DNA of 64,000 bases from Streptomyces halobius (GCF_023277745.1 NZ_CP086322.1:8928001-8992000); one strand, 5' to 3'; positions 26,774 to 35,951 are shown, numbered from the stretch's first letter. Notes: generated by a model not told the origin, from the letters alone. Numbers and translations are program-made.

Positions 26774-27766
26774 TCAGCTGCCGAACGGGATGTCCCGCGG
26801 GGTGGCCATGCGGCGGGTTTCCGGGTGGGCCTTCACGTAGTCCGTGATGTACGAGAGCGACTCCCGCACCGCGCTGTCGTCCGTGCCGCAGCCCTTCAGG
26901 CCGCTGACGCCGTCCGGGTAGCACGACATCCGGTTGCCGTAGATCAGGCTGTCCACGGCGGCACTCCCGTCGGAGAAGTCGAGCAGGGTGGCGGCGCGCT
27001 CCCCATCGCCCTTGCCCACCGTCCAGCCGACGGTCTGCGCGAGCTCTCCGGCGTCCCGGGCCTTCCGGCCGGCCTCCAGCTCCCCCCGGATGCTGCCGAA
27101 CTTCAACGCCATGCTGAACAGGCCGTTGTCCATCACGCGCTGATTCCCGGGGATGTTCGGCCCGTGCTCGGCGAAGCCGTCCCTGACCTGTGCGTAGTCG
27201 CTGCTGAAGCTGACCGCTTCCTTGGAGTTCAGGTCACCGAGGGCGTTCTTCCAGCCGCTGCCGCCCTCCTTGCCGTAGAAGCCGTAGAGCACCCGGATGC
27301 CCCTGCTCCCCAGCTTCTTGCGCGCCATGTCCCGAAGTCCGGCCACGGAGCAGTGGCGCCACTCGGGGTCGCTGCTGTCGCACCAGTCGGGGTTCTTCAT
27401 GTCCAGCCATACGAAGGAGACTTGACGCCCGTCCTCATGCTCCTGTGCCACCTGGTCGAACATGTCCGACATGGTGTCCCCGTAGCTGGTGAGAGTGCCG
27501 TCGTGGTCAGCCCACCAGCCCTCGCGCCAGGCCGTGGCGTCGATCTCCAGCGCGTTGGCCCCGTTGTCGAGCGCCGTGGTCACCCCGCCCGTGGTCAGCA
27601 CCCGGTGGGCGATGGCCCAGGTGGGGCGCTGCTCGGCGGTGCTGGGCGCGGTCTCGGATGGCTCGTCCTCCGGTACGGCCATTGCGGCTCCGGTGCCCAG
27701 GGTGGCTGCGGAGACGACCAGGGCCAGCGGCAGCAGTATGACGCGACGCCGACGTGGGGCGGCCAT
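26774..27766 (-). CDS. Secreted PLD/GDPD-like phosphodiesterase
   Basis: 330-aa TIM-barrel phosphodiesterase with an N-terminal signal peptide (basic RRRR, hydrophobic LLPLALVVSAATLG, cleavage near AMA-VPED). The active-site pattern matches glycerophosphodiester phosphodiesterases and sphingomyelinase D/phospholipase D: first His in WAIAHRV, Glu and Asp in ANALEIDATAW, second His in WWADHDG. Paired cysteines are consistent with secretion. Substrate is uncertain: a lysophospholipid or sphingomyelin-like head group is plausible. AAAGGA precedes the ATG at 27766. It is isolated from its neighbours. Confidence 0.8.
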   Translation of the reverse strand: MAAPRRRRVILLPLALVVSAATLGTGAAMAVPEDEPSETAPSTAEQRPTWAIAHRVLTTGGVTTALDNGANALEIDATAWREGWWADHDGTLTSYGDTMSDMFDQVAQEHEDGRQVSFVWLDMKNPDWCDSSDPEWRHCSVAGLRDMARKKLGSRGIRVLYGFYGKEGGSGWKNALGDLNSKEAVSFSSDYAQVRDGFAEHGPNIPGNQRVMDNGLFSMALKFGSIRGELEAGRKARDAGELAQTVGWTVGKGDGERAATLLDFSDGSAAVDSLIYGNRMSCYPDGVSGLKGCGTDDSAVRESLSYITDYVKAHPETRRMATPRDIPFGS

Positions 27767-27880
27767 GAGGACGGGTCCTTTCCGTTGCATGGGCCACGCG
27801 TGGTGGCAGCTCGTCTGCCGTGCGGCGGCTGTCTGTCGTACAGACGGCGGGCCGACTGCCCGCGACTGCAGCACTCTACG

Positions 27881-28330
27881 TTAAGTTACCCGCGGGTAAT
27901 CACTGGCTGCGGACCGTACACGGCAGCCCTGCCCGTTCGTGGGAAGGGAACGGGTACAGGCCGACGGCGCCGAACGGCCCGTCCGCAGCGTGCGGGCATG
28001 GACTTCACCCCTCGACCAGCCGATGCTGCCGACCCCGACACCTTCGGCGGTGTCGTCGAGGTGAACCGGCCAGGTGTCGATGTCGTCGAGCGCATCCGTC
28101 CAGCGGGGCGTGACGCCGCGCAGGGTGGTCGCGGTCGGCACCAGCGGGCGGTTGAGATACGCGACGAGGTCGGCTTGCGCGTTGCGGATCTCCTCCTCGT
28201 ACGCGGCGCGCTGGGAGGAGGTGAGGGGAGCGCGGCCGGCGGCTGGGCGACCTGCGGCGTCTGTTCCGTCGTCGGCTGCTGCTCATGCTGCCCGCTCGCC
28301 TCAGCCGACGGGGCCGGGGGGCGCTGGTTT
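27881..28330 (-). pseudogene. Possible frameshifted remnant of an unidentified CDS
   Basis: On the minus strand, QRAAYEEEIRNAQADLVAYL (about 28225-28166) continues as NRPLVPTATTLRGVTPRW and TDALDDIDTWPVHLDDT with strong third-position GC bias, so it looks like true coding sequence. The frame is closed by a stop upstream. A proline-rich stretch in the neighbouring frame (EQTPQVAQPPAALPSPPPS) appears to be its earlier part, implying a one-base shift near 28230. No start codon with a ribosome site was found. I do not recognise the family. Confidence 0.35.
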
Positions 28331-28528
28331 CGGGTATGGCGGTGCGCTCCTTCGGGATGGAGTGCGGAGATGAGAAAGGACCCGCCATTCGGGGGCGATA
28401 TGACGCGTTTTGAGGCGTGACGAGTGTCGGACTGTCGCCGGATAGGCAGGTTGGAGTGGCGCCGGAGTCCCGCTGTGGCTTCGGCTGACACGTGGCAACA
28501 GCACGGCACCGAATAAGGGATGGGACGC

Positions 28529-28732
28529 ATGGCAACAGGCAGGGTGAAGTCGTTCGACTCGGAGAAGGGCTACGGCCTTATCGAGCCGGACAACGGTGGC
28601 CCAGACGTCTTTGTCCACCACACCGCCATCAACGCCACAGGCTTCAGGTCGCTGGAGGTGAATCAGCAGGTCACGTTCGACATCACCCAGGGATCCAAGG
28701 GGCCCGAGGCGGAAAACGTGACTGCCCAGTAG
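28529..28732 (+). CDS. Cold-shock domain protein (CspA family)
   Basis: 67-aa single-domain RNA/ssDNA-binding protein. RNP1 is KGYGLI (residues about 13-18) and RNP2 DVFVHH (about 28-33); the rest fits the five-strand OB fold ([20 protein letters not shown]). I chose the ATG at 28529 because AAGGGA lies 9 nt upstream; an ATG at 28520 is in frame but has no room for a ribosome site. Tyr instead of Phe in RNP1 and Leu instead of Phe in the next aromatic position may weaken stacking with nucleic acid. Monocistronic. Confidence 0.93.
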   Translation: MATGRVKSFDSEKGYGLIEPDNGGPDVFVHHTAINATGFRSLEVNQQVTFDITQGSKGPEAENVTAQ

Positions 28733-28905
28733 GGCACTGCCCGGCGCTGTGCCCACTGGCTCACCACACGGGCGGAGCGCGGCTCCCGATTCGTTCGCCA
28801 ACGTCGGCGACCGCACATCCGGAGACCGGATCAGGGTGGTCCCCATCGGTCCATCGGTGGACTGCGGCGTGGAAGGCGGCGTCACAGCCAGGGGTGATCG
28901 GTGAC

Positions 28906-29433
28906 TCACACGTCAATGGCCCTGCGAGCGTGGCTCACGAACTGCTGTCGCTTGCTCGACGCATGACCGAGGAAGCTCCGGATGCGATGCGACTCGTTCG
29001 TGTCGAACGTGTCACCGCCCTCCCGGCCGAGGACTGTCGCGTGAATCGCACCTACACAGGCCGACAGCGACTGCACCAACTCCTCCGCCATCCGGGCCAG
29101 TTCCCCAGGCCCCTCAAGCTCGACAGCCGTCTGGGCCTCGGCCAGGTCTCCTCGAACCGACCTGCGGGTCTCTTCGATGAGGCCACGCAGACCATCGAGA
29201 TCACGACCCGGCTTGGCCAGTTCGGCCTCGACACCTCGCAGAGCCTCATGGACCCTGTCTGCCTTGAGGGTGAAGGAAGCATAGGCATCACGACGCAGCT
29301 GACGACGCCAATGACGGTGCTCAGCCCGAACCTGCCGTTGCCCTGCAATCCCAGCGATCGTCGCGGCCAGGGCCGTCCCCACGACTCCCACCCCAGCGCC
29401 AAGCACCGCCGCAGTCCCCGCATCCACACGCAC
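28906..29433 (-). CDS. Hypothetical membrane-anchored coiled-coil protein
   Basis: 175 aa. One N-terminal transmembrane helix (AAVLGAGVGVVGTALAATIAG) is followed by a charged, helical cytoplasmic part with coiled-coil character (RVHEALRGVEAELAKPG, LDGLRGLIEETRRSVRG, AELVQSLSACVGAI). Codon bias supports it as a real gene. GTG start, with a distant GGGAG. Not recognised; similar small proteins are scattered in Streptomyces accessory regions. Confidence 0.65.
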   Translation of the reverse strand: MRVDAGTAAVLGAGVGVVGTALAATIAGIAGQRQVRAEHRHWRRQLRRDAYASFTLKADRVHEALRGVEAELAKPGRDLDGLRGLIEETRRSVRGDLAEAQTAVELEGPGELARMAEELVQSLSACVGAIHATVLGREGGDTFDTNESHRIRSFLGHASSKRQQFVSHARRAIDV

Positions 29434-29599
29434 AGTCTGCCGGCGAGGCTCCCTGAGTGATCATCGACCTTCAAAGCAGAGATCAAAGGGCGAGCTTATT
29501 TGGCGGACAGGGTGCGGGCGTCCGCCAGGTCCTGGCCCGGTTCGAGGTCGGTGCGGTCCAGGGCGGGAGCGCCCGGAGCTGGCCGGCCGAGGGCGAGAA

Positions 29600-29944
29600 T
29601 GAGGCGAGGAGCACGGCGAGGGGCGCTCGACGCTGGCCGCGGTCGCCCTCGCGCTCGCTGGCCGGGGCGGCGCCCGGATGGCCCGCGTCTTCGGAGTTTC
29701 GGTCAGCCGCAGCACCGTGCTGCGGATGGTCGAAGCGTCACCTGACCCGCAACTGCCGGCCCCGCGCCCGGTCGGCCTCGATGAGTACGCCACCCACAAG
29801 GGCCGCCACTACGGAACCATCCTGGTCGACGTGGAAAGCCGTCGGCCGGTGGAGCTGCTGGACGGTGCCGAAGCAGTCGCCGCTGCCGCTCTCGTCGCCA
29901 GCACGATCGTGGACAGCCAGATCGCGATCGATCCTGCGGAGTAA
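29600..29944 (+). pseudogene. ISL3-type transposase fragment
   Basis: A short central piece of a transposase: LAAVALALAGRGGARMARVF leads into SVSRSTVLRMVEASPDPQLP, then VGLDEYATHKGRHYGTILVD and ESRRPVELLDGAEA. The phrases GLDEYATHKGRHYGT and VDVESRRPVELL are typical of the ISL3 catalytic-core start. Both the zinc-finger N-terminus and the C-terminal half are missing. No inverted repeats were found around it. Confidence 0.7.
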
Positions 29945-30449
29945 ATGCCGATGCGCGCCGCGTCACGCCGGCAGCCAGGGCGTGCCGGGATGCGGCGGCG
30001 CAGCCGACACCTCCGTCACAGCGGACGGCTCCACGTCTCTCGCAACGCTCCGGGACCTTCCGTCCCAGTACGCCACCGCACCCCGGCACGCCCAGGCCAC
30101 CGGCTGCCGGCCAACACCCTCGCCCACCCCCGAGGACTGCGAGGACCTCCTGGACGCCGTGCGCGCCGCGGGGAATTGATCCGGTCCGGACCGCACCATG
30201 CGGGTGCGGCAGACCACTGGGGGAGCCGTGCGGCGGTATCGCCCACTTGGCCGCCCAGCCCCCGGGGAACGGCAGCGGGACGCACGCCGTGACCACAGGC
30301 AGACCTGGAGAGTTCTCGGGAGCGTGTCCCGTGCTTCGCCCATGCTCGGCTGTGCGTGCGGAAGTGGTTGGGCGGTTTGCGGAAGGCGAAGAGGAATCCG
30401 GCGCGGTGAGGGGCAGCGAACCGGGTGGGAAAATCTCGCGGCCTTCCGG
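29945..30449. other. Gene-free stretch between ISL3 scrap and the sulfatase gene
   Basis: About 500 bp with short open frames on both strands and no domain. One plus-strand frame ends PTPEDCEDLLDAVRAAGN at 30179 and may be the tail of a lost gene. No RNA gene or clear promoter was found. Confidence 0.35.
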
Positions 30450-32315
30450 TTATGGGGTGGGCCGGGACGGAGCGGAACCGGGCTGCGGGCCGTAAGCGGT
30501 CAGGAAGCGGTCGCGGAAGGTGTCCATGCGCCAGACCGGTGCCTTCGGGCCGGGCCTCAGGCCGGGCGTCCAGCGCCAGCCGGAGATGCGCTTCAGCACT
30601 GCCGGGTCGTGGGCGACGACGGTGACCGGGACGTCACGGCTTGCGTGGTCGCCGGAGACCTTCGCGACGGGCTGGTGGTCGCCGAGGAAGACGAGGACGG
30701 TGTTCTTGGTGCCGTACTTCTGCAGGTACGAGATGAGGCTGTGCAGCGAGTACTGGATGGACTTGCCGTACTCGGTGCGTACTTGGGCGGTGTGTTTCCA
30801 GACGTCCACGGGTTTCTTGCCCGCCTTCTCAATGGCGTTGTAGACGGAGCCGTCACCGATCTCGTCCCAGCCGATCGTCTTGGGGAGGGGCGCCCAGGGG
30901 TTGTGGCTGGAGGTGAGGGCGATGAACGACATCAGCGGCTTCGCGTGTTGCCTGGCTCGCTTCCCGGCCTGCCCCTTGGCATGGGTCCTGCCGCGTTCCA
31001 GGCGCTCGAAGGCCGACAGGGCGTACTGGTCGGGCATCGTCGACCAGCTGAACTTCGGGCCTTTGTAGCCGAGGTCCCGGGAGTCGTAGACGCGGTCGAG
31101 GCCGTAGAAGGATGCCTCCGGCCACCCCTTGGTGAGGCCCGGCATGATGCCGACTGTTCGCCAGGCACCGGTGCGTTTGAAGGCGCCGGTGAGGGTCAGG
31201 CGGTCGCCGGCGGTGAGGGTGCGGTAGCGCTGTTGGTTGTCGATCCACAGGCCCGACATGAACGTGGAGTGGCCCAGCCAGCTGCTCCCGCCATAGGTCG
31301 CCGAGGTGAGCCAGCCGCTCCGTGCGGAGTACCCGGCAGCACGCAGCCGTTTGGTCCCGTCGGCGAGGGCGGCGTCGACTCCCGGCGCCACCAACGGGTC
31401 CTCGATGGCGCTGCGTCCGTAACTCTCTATGAACGTGAAGATGACGTCCTTGCCGCGCAGTCCGGTCAGCAACTGGTCGCCCGGGGTGTCGCGGAACGCG
31501 TCGGCGGCGGCCTCTTTCGCGAACGCCTGCTCGTCCTCCAGGCTCGCCCGCACCTGCTGCGCACGGTTCTGTACGAGCCCGGCCGCGCTCTCTGCGGCGA
31601 CCGGCACGCCGGCCACCTGCACGCCGAGCGCTGTGCAGGCGACCCAGACGGTCCCGAGCACCAGGGTGGTACGGGTCGCGGTGGCGCTGTGCCGGGCCAT
31701 GAGATTGCTGAGCCGGACGATCGCCAGCGTCATGACGACGAGCAGGGCGAGCACGAGGGCCAGGGCTCCGATCGCGACACCGATCGCCTTCGCCCGGCCG
31801 ATCGAGTCCTGGAGGAACGATTCGCCATCGTCGAGCAGGCTCCAGTCGAACACCGGGTTGAACCCTCGGCCGAGAGTCTCGTTGAAGCCGATGTCGAGGA
31901 GGTTCAGCACGGTCAGCAGGCCGAGACCGGCCCCGGCGAGGGCAGCCGCCACCCGCCTCGTCTTCGGTGGGAGGACGAGCAGCAGGGCGGCACCGAAGAT
32001 GCCCTCCACCGGGATCCGCGCGAACCGACCCGGGGTCAGGAGGGCGAGCTGATTCGGCAGGAGGAGGGCGAGGAGGACCAGGATGGCGGAGAGGGCTGTG
32101 GTGGCGCAGGCGATGGTCCGCGCGGTGGCCGGGTGACGGTCGCGCCAGGTGCCGCCACCAGCGGCGTCGTTACCCGCGGAGGCGTCGTCCGGGATTCGCT
32201 CTGGAAGGCCGTCCGGCGGCGGGCCCGCGTCCGTGACTGGCTCTTCGTCCGCCTCGTCCGCCGTAGCCGCCACGTCCGCATTCGGCTGCTGATGAAAGCG
32301 CGTGAAGAGTGACAA
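30450..32315 (-). CDS. LtaS-like sulfatase-fold membrane phosphotransferase
   Basis: 621-aa protein with an acidic cytoplasmic N-terminus, about four transmembrane helices between residues 65 and 235, and a large extracellular alkaline-phosphatase/sulfatase domain. Visible active-site parts are IFTFIESYGRSA (metal ligand strand), the nucleophile region SSWLGHSTFMSG and the metal-binding LGDHQPVA. Related enzymes transfer glycerol phosphate or phosphoethanolamine to cell-wall polymers or lipids. TTG start with GGAAGGA 8 nt upstream. Isolated between remnants, but its coding sequence appears intact. Confidence 0.8.
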   Translation of the reverse strand: MSLFTRFHQQPNADVAATADEADEEPVTDAGPPPDGLPERIPDDASAGNDAAGGGTWRDRHPATARTIACATTALSAILVLLALLLPNQLALLTPGRFARIPVEGIFGAALLLVLPPKTRRVAAALAGAGLGLLTVLNLLDIGFNETLGRGFNPVFDWSLLDDGESFLQDSIGRAKAIGVAIGALALVLALLVVMTLAIVRLSNLMARHSATATRTTLVLGTVWVACTALGVQVAGVPVAAESAAGLVQNRAQQVRASLEDEQAFAKEAAADAFRDTPGDQLLTGLRGKDVIFTFIESYGRSAIEDPLVAPGVDAALADGTKRLRAAGYSARSGWLTSATYGGSSWLGHSTFMSGLWIDNQQRYRTLTAGDRLTLTGAFKRTGAWRTVGIMPGLTKGWPEASFYGLDRVYDSRDLGYKGPKFSWSTMPDQYALSAFERLERGRTHAKGQAGKRARQHAKPLMSFIALTSSHNPWAPLPKTIGWDEIGDGSVYNAIEKAGKKPVDVWKHTAQVRTEYGKSIQYSLHSLISYLQKYGTKNTVLVFLGDHQPVAKVSGDHASRDVPVTVVAHDPAVLKRISGWRWTPGLRPGPKAPVWRMDTFRDRFLTAYGPQPGSAPSRPTP

Positions 32316-32525
32316 CGCGAAGGTCCTTCCGTGCGGGGCCCGGTGGTGGCACGGCAGACCAGACCTGCGAGACCGGAGCCGCCGCCCCTATCCGTACGGC
32401 CGGGCGGCGGATTTCGTTCAATCGCGGGTCATCACCCCAACTGGGCGCTTCGCCTCGCAGGTCCGGGCCCCGCCCCGCCGTACGGACCGCTCTTTGGCGC
32501 TCACCGTAGTGTGTTGCGCGCTGCA
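32316..32525. other. Short gap upstream of the sulfatase-type gene
   Basis: 210 bp holding the sulfatase ribosome-binding site and presumably its promoter. No consensus -10/-35 pair stands out. It then runs into the PKS/dehydrogenase debris. Confidence 0.35.
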
Positions 32526-32985
32526 TCATGAGCCTGTACGACGACCGTGCCCGGGAGCGGTGGGGTCGGCCGGGTCGAGGGCGAGGTCGGCGCCGAGGAC
32601 GAGGGCGCGTTCGCGGGCCTGCGGCAACGGGTCGAAGCCGATCAGCGGGGCGGCTCCGGCGAGGCGGGCGATCTCCACGACGTGTGCGCCGAGGTCGCCG
32701 GGGCCCCAGGGCCCGACGCTCCGGCCCGCAGCCCGCCGTGCCCCAGGCCAGGGAGACGCTGGTGTCCTCGGGCGCGAGGGCCCGGCGGTGTGCGACGACG
32801 GTGTCGAGGAAGGAGTTGGCGGCGGCGTACGCCAGCCGGCCCGGGAGTTGGAAGAGCTGGTCGGCGGAGGAGAACAGGGCGAAGAAGCCGAGGCTTCGTC
32901 GGCGAACGTCCGCCGTGAGCACGACGTCTCCCGGCAGGCGAACCGGCGGACGTGCAAGCGCTCCACACAACACGCCGGCCCGCAA
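32526..32985 (-). pseudogene. Debris of a PKS ketoreductase domain joined to a medium-chain dehydrogenase fragment
   Basis: On the minus strand, from about 32910 to 32735, FALFSSADQLFQLPGRLAYA runs into ANSFLDTVVAHRRALAPED and VSLAWGTA. This is the end of a modular PKS/FAS ketoreductase domain, including the catalytic Tyr-x-x-x-Asn region YAAANSF. Then, in another frame, WGPGDLGAHVVEIARLAGAA and GFDPLPQARERALVLGADLA give the NAD-binding part of a zinc-type alcohol dehydrogenase or enoylreductase. Both are truncated. The order is not that of a normal PKS module, so this is a join between unrelated losses. Confidence 0.65.
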
Positions 32986-33015
32986 CGTTGCACGTCAGCC
33001 GGAAACCCCCCGTAG

Positions 33016-33055
33016 GAGCCGGTACGCCAGGCACAGAGCCGGTACGCCAGGCACA
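33016..33055. repeat. Exact 20-bp tandem duplication
   Basis: GAGCCGGTACGCCAGGCACA occurs twice back to back (33016-33035, 33036-33055), in the debris region. Two copies only; not a CRISPR or VNTR array. Confidence 0.85.
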
Positions 33056-33154
33056 GCGGCCACGTCGACCTGCTGCGCGCGCGTATTGACAGGCGCCTGG
33101 GGCCAGCCGGTAGCCCCGCGGGCCCCAGGCCGCGCCCCACGCGACCTCACCGGC

Positions 33155-33188
33155 CCGTCGCCGACATCGTTCCCGGCGTCGGCGACGG
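33155..33188 (-). terminator. Hairpin downstream of the betaine methyltransferase
   Basis: Perfect 11-bp inverted repeat, arms 33155-33165 and 33178-33188, 12-nt loop. It starts 24 nt beyond the stop of the minus-strand gene. Confidence 0.55.
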
Positions 33189-33211
33189 CCTGGTGGCCGG
33201 TGGAAGGTTGC

Positions 33212-34963
33212 TCAGTCGCCGGCGTCGAGCCTGAAGTGGAAGATGCCCCAGGTGAGGTGCTTCTCGCGACCACCGTCGATCCAGTGGCCGAGCCCCTTCT
33301 TCATCTGGGCGAGGTAGTCGTGGCTGATCTTCCTGGCCAGCCCTGCGGCCTCTTGACGCTCGGTCTCCTCAAGGACCCGCGTGTAGTGGTTCACCAACTG
33401 CTCACGGTGCTCTTCGAAGCCACCGTCGACGGCGGTGAATCCGAGCCGGTTCAGCTCGCGTGTGTAGAAGCCGGGTGAGCCCAGGTCGTCCAGATGGATC
33501 CGGTCGAGAATCGGCTGCAGCACGTCGGTGGAGCCGCCGTCCGCCGCCGCCATCGGGTCGGTGAAGATGAGGTGGCCGCCGGGCCGCAGCACCCGCGCGA
33601 TCTCCTCAAGGACCTGTACCCGGTTCCCGCTGTGCAGGAAGGCGTCCTGGGACCAGATGACATCGACCTGGTCGTCCGGGTACGGGATGTCCTCGAAGGA
33701 CCCGTCCACGACCTCGATCCTGTCGGTCAGCGCGCGGGCCGAATTCAGCTCCTTGTGGCGCTGGTTCTCCACCTCGCTGAGGTTGAGTGCGAGGACCCGG
33801 CAGCCGTACGTCTCTGCCAGGTACCGTGCCGAGCCGCCGAACCCGGAACCGAGATCGAGCACCATGGAATCCCGGGTCAGCTCCAGCTTCGACGCCATCC
33901 GTGCGACGGTGCGCCGGCTGGCGTCCGCGATGGGCTCCGTGGGGCTTTCGTAGAGGCCGATGTGGATGTCCTCGCCGCCCCACACCGTGGCGTAGAAGGT
34001 GTCGGCGTCGGGCGAGTTGTAGTAGCTGCGGGCGGTGCTGACCGCGCCTTCGTACTGCCCCTCGTCCTCCATCCGGTACTCCTTCTCCGCCACATGCACG
34101 AAGAAGTCCGGCTGTTCCCCCCGGTAGGTGTGCTGGAAGTCGCCATAGGTCTCGATGCGCTGGAAACCTACGTCGGACATCAGTCGCCGGGTGTAGTCCT
34201 TCCGCAGGGGGAACATGTTGAGGTGGTACGTGGAGCCGTCCGGGAAGCCGTACCGCATACGGCACAGACCCTCGTCGACGTACTCCGGCTCTACGATGAC
34301 GTCCTCACCGCAGTAGTAGTACCTGTGCTTGCTCGTGTACCCGTCGTCCAGGATCGCATCGTAATTGCGCTGGTCGAGTACGAGAATTCCGTCGTGCTTG
34401 AGCATGGCGTAGAACTCGGCCAGTGCCTTGCGCCGGTCACGCTCCGAGAAGAGATGCGTGAAGGAGTTGCCGAGGCAGACGATGGCGTCGTACTCCCCGT
34501 GGACGTCTCTGTTGAGCCACCGCCAGTCCGCCTGGACGACTCGCAGGATGTGCCCGCCCTGTTGCGTACCGTTCCCGAAGGCCCTCGCCAGCATTTCCGC
34601 GCTGCCGTCCGCGCTCACGGTCTCAAATCCGGCAGCCAGCAGCCGTACGGAGTGGAAGCCTGTGCCCGTCGCGACGTCGAGCACACTCCGCACGCCCCAC
34701 TTGCGCAGCAGGTCGATGAAGAAATTTCCTTCGCTTTCCGCCCTCTTCTCCCAATCTATGAGCGAGTCCCACTTATCGACAAAACTGGGGACATACTCCT
34801 CCGTGTAGTGCCCGGTTTCTCGTACTTCGACAGGGTTGTCGCCGAACTCTTGGGCCGGTTGCACGATGATGGGGAACCCTTCAGTTGGGGGAATCTTGCC
34901 CGGCGCGGCAGCCCAGGACGGCACAAGCTCCGGACCCTTGGGAGCCGCGCGGTCTGAGCGCAT
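33212..34963 (-). CDS. Fused glycine/sarcosine and dimethylglycine N-methyltransferase (betaine synthesis)
   Basis: About 583 aa with two SAM methyltransferase domains. The N-terminal GSMT half includes FGDNPVEVRETGHY, SVLDVATGTGFHSVRLL and CLGNSFTHLFSERDRRKAL. The C-terminal SDMT half includes YESPTEPIADAS, MVLDLGSGFGGSARYLAETY and VIWSQDAFLHSGNR. Layout and wording closely follow the Actinopolyspora halophila fusion enzyme, which converts glycine to glycine betaine with three SAM molecules. It should make a compatible solute under salt or drought. The start is uncertain: ATG 34963, GTG 34924 or GTG 34864 are all in frame and none has a strong ribosome site. Confidence 0.9.
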   Translation of the reverse strand: MRSDRAAPKGPELVPSWAAAPGKIPPTEGFPIIVQPAQEFGDNPVEVRETGHYTEEYVPSFVDKWDSLIDWEKRAESEGNFFIDLLRKWGVRSVLDVATGTGFHSVRLLAAGFETVSADGSAEMLARAFGNGTQQGGHILRVVQADWRWLNRDVHGEYDAIVCLGNSFTHLFSERDRRKALAEFYAMLKHDGILVLDQRNYDAILDDGYTSKHRYYYCGEDVIVEPEYVDEGLCRMRYGFPDGSTYHLNMFPLRKDYTRRLMSDVGFQRIETYGDFQHTYRGEQPDFFVHVAEKEYRMEDEGQYEGAVSTARSYYNSPDADTFYATVWGGEDIHIGLYESPTEPIADASRRTVARMASKLELTRDSMVLDLGSGFGGSARYLAETYGCRVLALNLSEVENQRHKELNSARALTDRIEVVDGSFEDIPYPDDQVDVIWSQDAFLHSGNRVQVLEEIARVLRPGGHLIFTDPMAAADGGSTDVLQPILDRIHLDDLGSPGFYTRELNRLGFTAVDGGFEEHREQLVNHYTRVLEETERQEAAGLARKISHDYLAQMKKGLGHWIDGGREKHLTWGIFHFRLDAGD

Positions 34964-35059
34964 CGCTATCCAAGATCGCGAGGTCTCATGCCACCAAAGT
35001 TCGTATACAGAGATGGCGTTGCGGTGAACTGCGGCCTGACCAGCGCGTTTCCACCTCAA

Positions 35060-35599
35060 GATTCTTTGGGCGGCAGAGGCTGCAGATATCTCACGTATGG
35101 GGCAGCCGCGGGCGAATCACCCCGTCGATGACTGCCACAGGCCGAAAGCGATGCCGCGACGACCGGCTGGCCCGCCCATGCCGAGCCCCGGCCGACACGG
35201 GCGACGGAGAAGCGGCAAGGATGGACGGGCGCGGACAGGCGCGGGTATTCCGGCAAAGCGGACGACACTCGCGACGGCCGATTTCTGCACCTCGGGTACT
35301 GGTCGTCGACGCTCGGCACGATCTGCGGACGGGCGGTGTCGGCATCCTACCGGTGGCATTTGCCTCCGGCGGCGGGACAATTGGCTCGGGCAGTCTCCTT
35401 TCTTCCCTTGAGTGCCCCGTCGCCCTTGCGGCCTCTCACACTCTCGTCGTTCAGAGCCGCGAGTCGCCTCTATCGGGCGGTAGCGACGTCATCGCCGTTT
35501 CATCGTCATTTCAGCGGGCCGGGGTTAGCGTCGAGGCCGTCCGATGCAGGCAGATCGCCCAGCGCCGATGGTCTGCCGCATCACGGCACCACCCCGGGG
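35060..35599. other. Gene-free region upstream of the betaine enzyme
   Basis: About 540 bp. It is less GC-rich near 35380-35510. Open frames are short and mutually overlapping. It presumably holds the promoter of the methyltransferase; no clear consensus was found. Confidence 0.4.
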
Positions 35600-35867
35600 C
35601 GCGGGGGACCGAGGGCCGGTTGGGGCCCGTCGGCCGGCCGCTGACCGTGACCACCGGCCCCGTCTCCGTGGTGGCGTTCCGCCCCGACGGACACACCCTC
35701 GCGGCCACCACCGACAACGGCGTCGCCGGCTTGTGGAATCTGAACGCCGACGACGCGATCCGGCGAATCTGCAAGCGCAGCGCCGGTGCCCTGAGCCGTC
35801 AGCAGTGGAACCGGACATTCCGCAGCTCCCGTACACACCGCCATGTGTTCGCACGGCTGACGACTGA
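35600..35867 (+). pseudogene. C-terminal scrap of a WD40-repeat protein, frameshifted
   Basis: One blade is readable: PVSVVAFRPDGHTLAATTDN followed by VAGLWNLNADDAIRRIC and SAGALSRQQW. The expected family ending (IPQLPYTPPC) appears only in the next frame (DIPQLPYTPPCVRTADD, stop at 35867), so a one-base shift lies near 35815. Upstream blades and any kinase domain are missing. Confidence 0.65.
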
Positions 35868-35899
35868 ATCGCCTCAGCGCCTCGGCAGTGGTCCGCGTT

Positions 35900-35951
35900 C
35901 TTGATCAGCCGAATGTCGCGCAGTACTTGATCAGCCGAATGTCGCGCAGTA
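35900..35951. repeat. Exact 26-bp tandem duplication
   Basis: The 26-bp unit at 35900-35925 (beginning CTTGATCAGCCGAATG) is repeated exactly at 35926-35951. The duplicated unit contains the stop codon and last codons of the small minus-strand frame that ends at 35931. Confidence 0.85.

Noticed and set aside
30198..32312. 704-codon open frame on the plus strand
   Set aside because: Antisense to the LtaS-like enzyme, whose ribosome site, helices and active site are visible.
33016..33055. CRISPR-like repeats
   Set aside because: Only two adjacent copies without spacers; a simple tandem duplication. The other short repeats in the window were rejected for the same reason.
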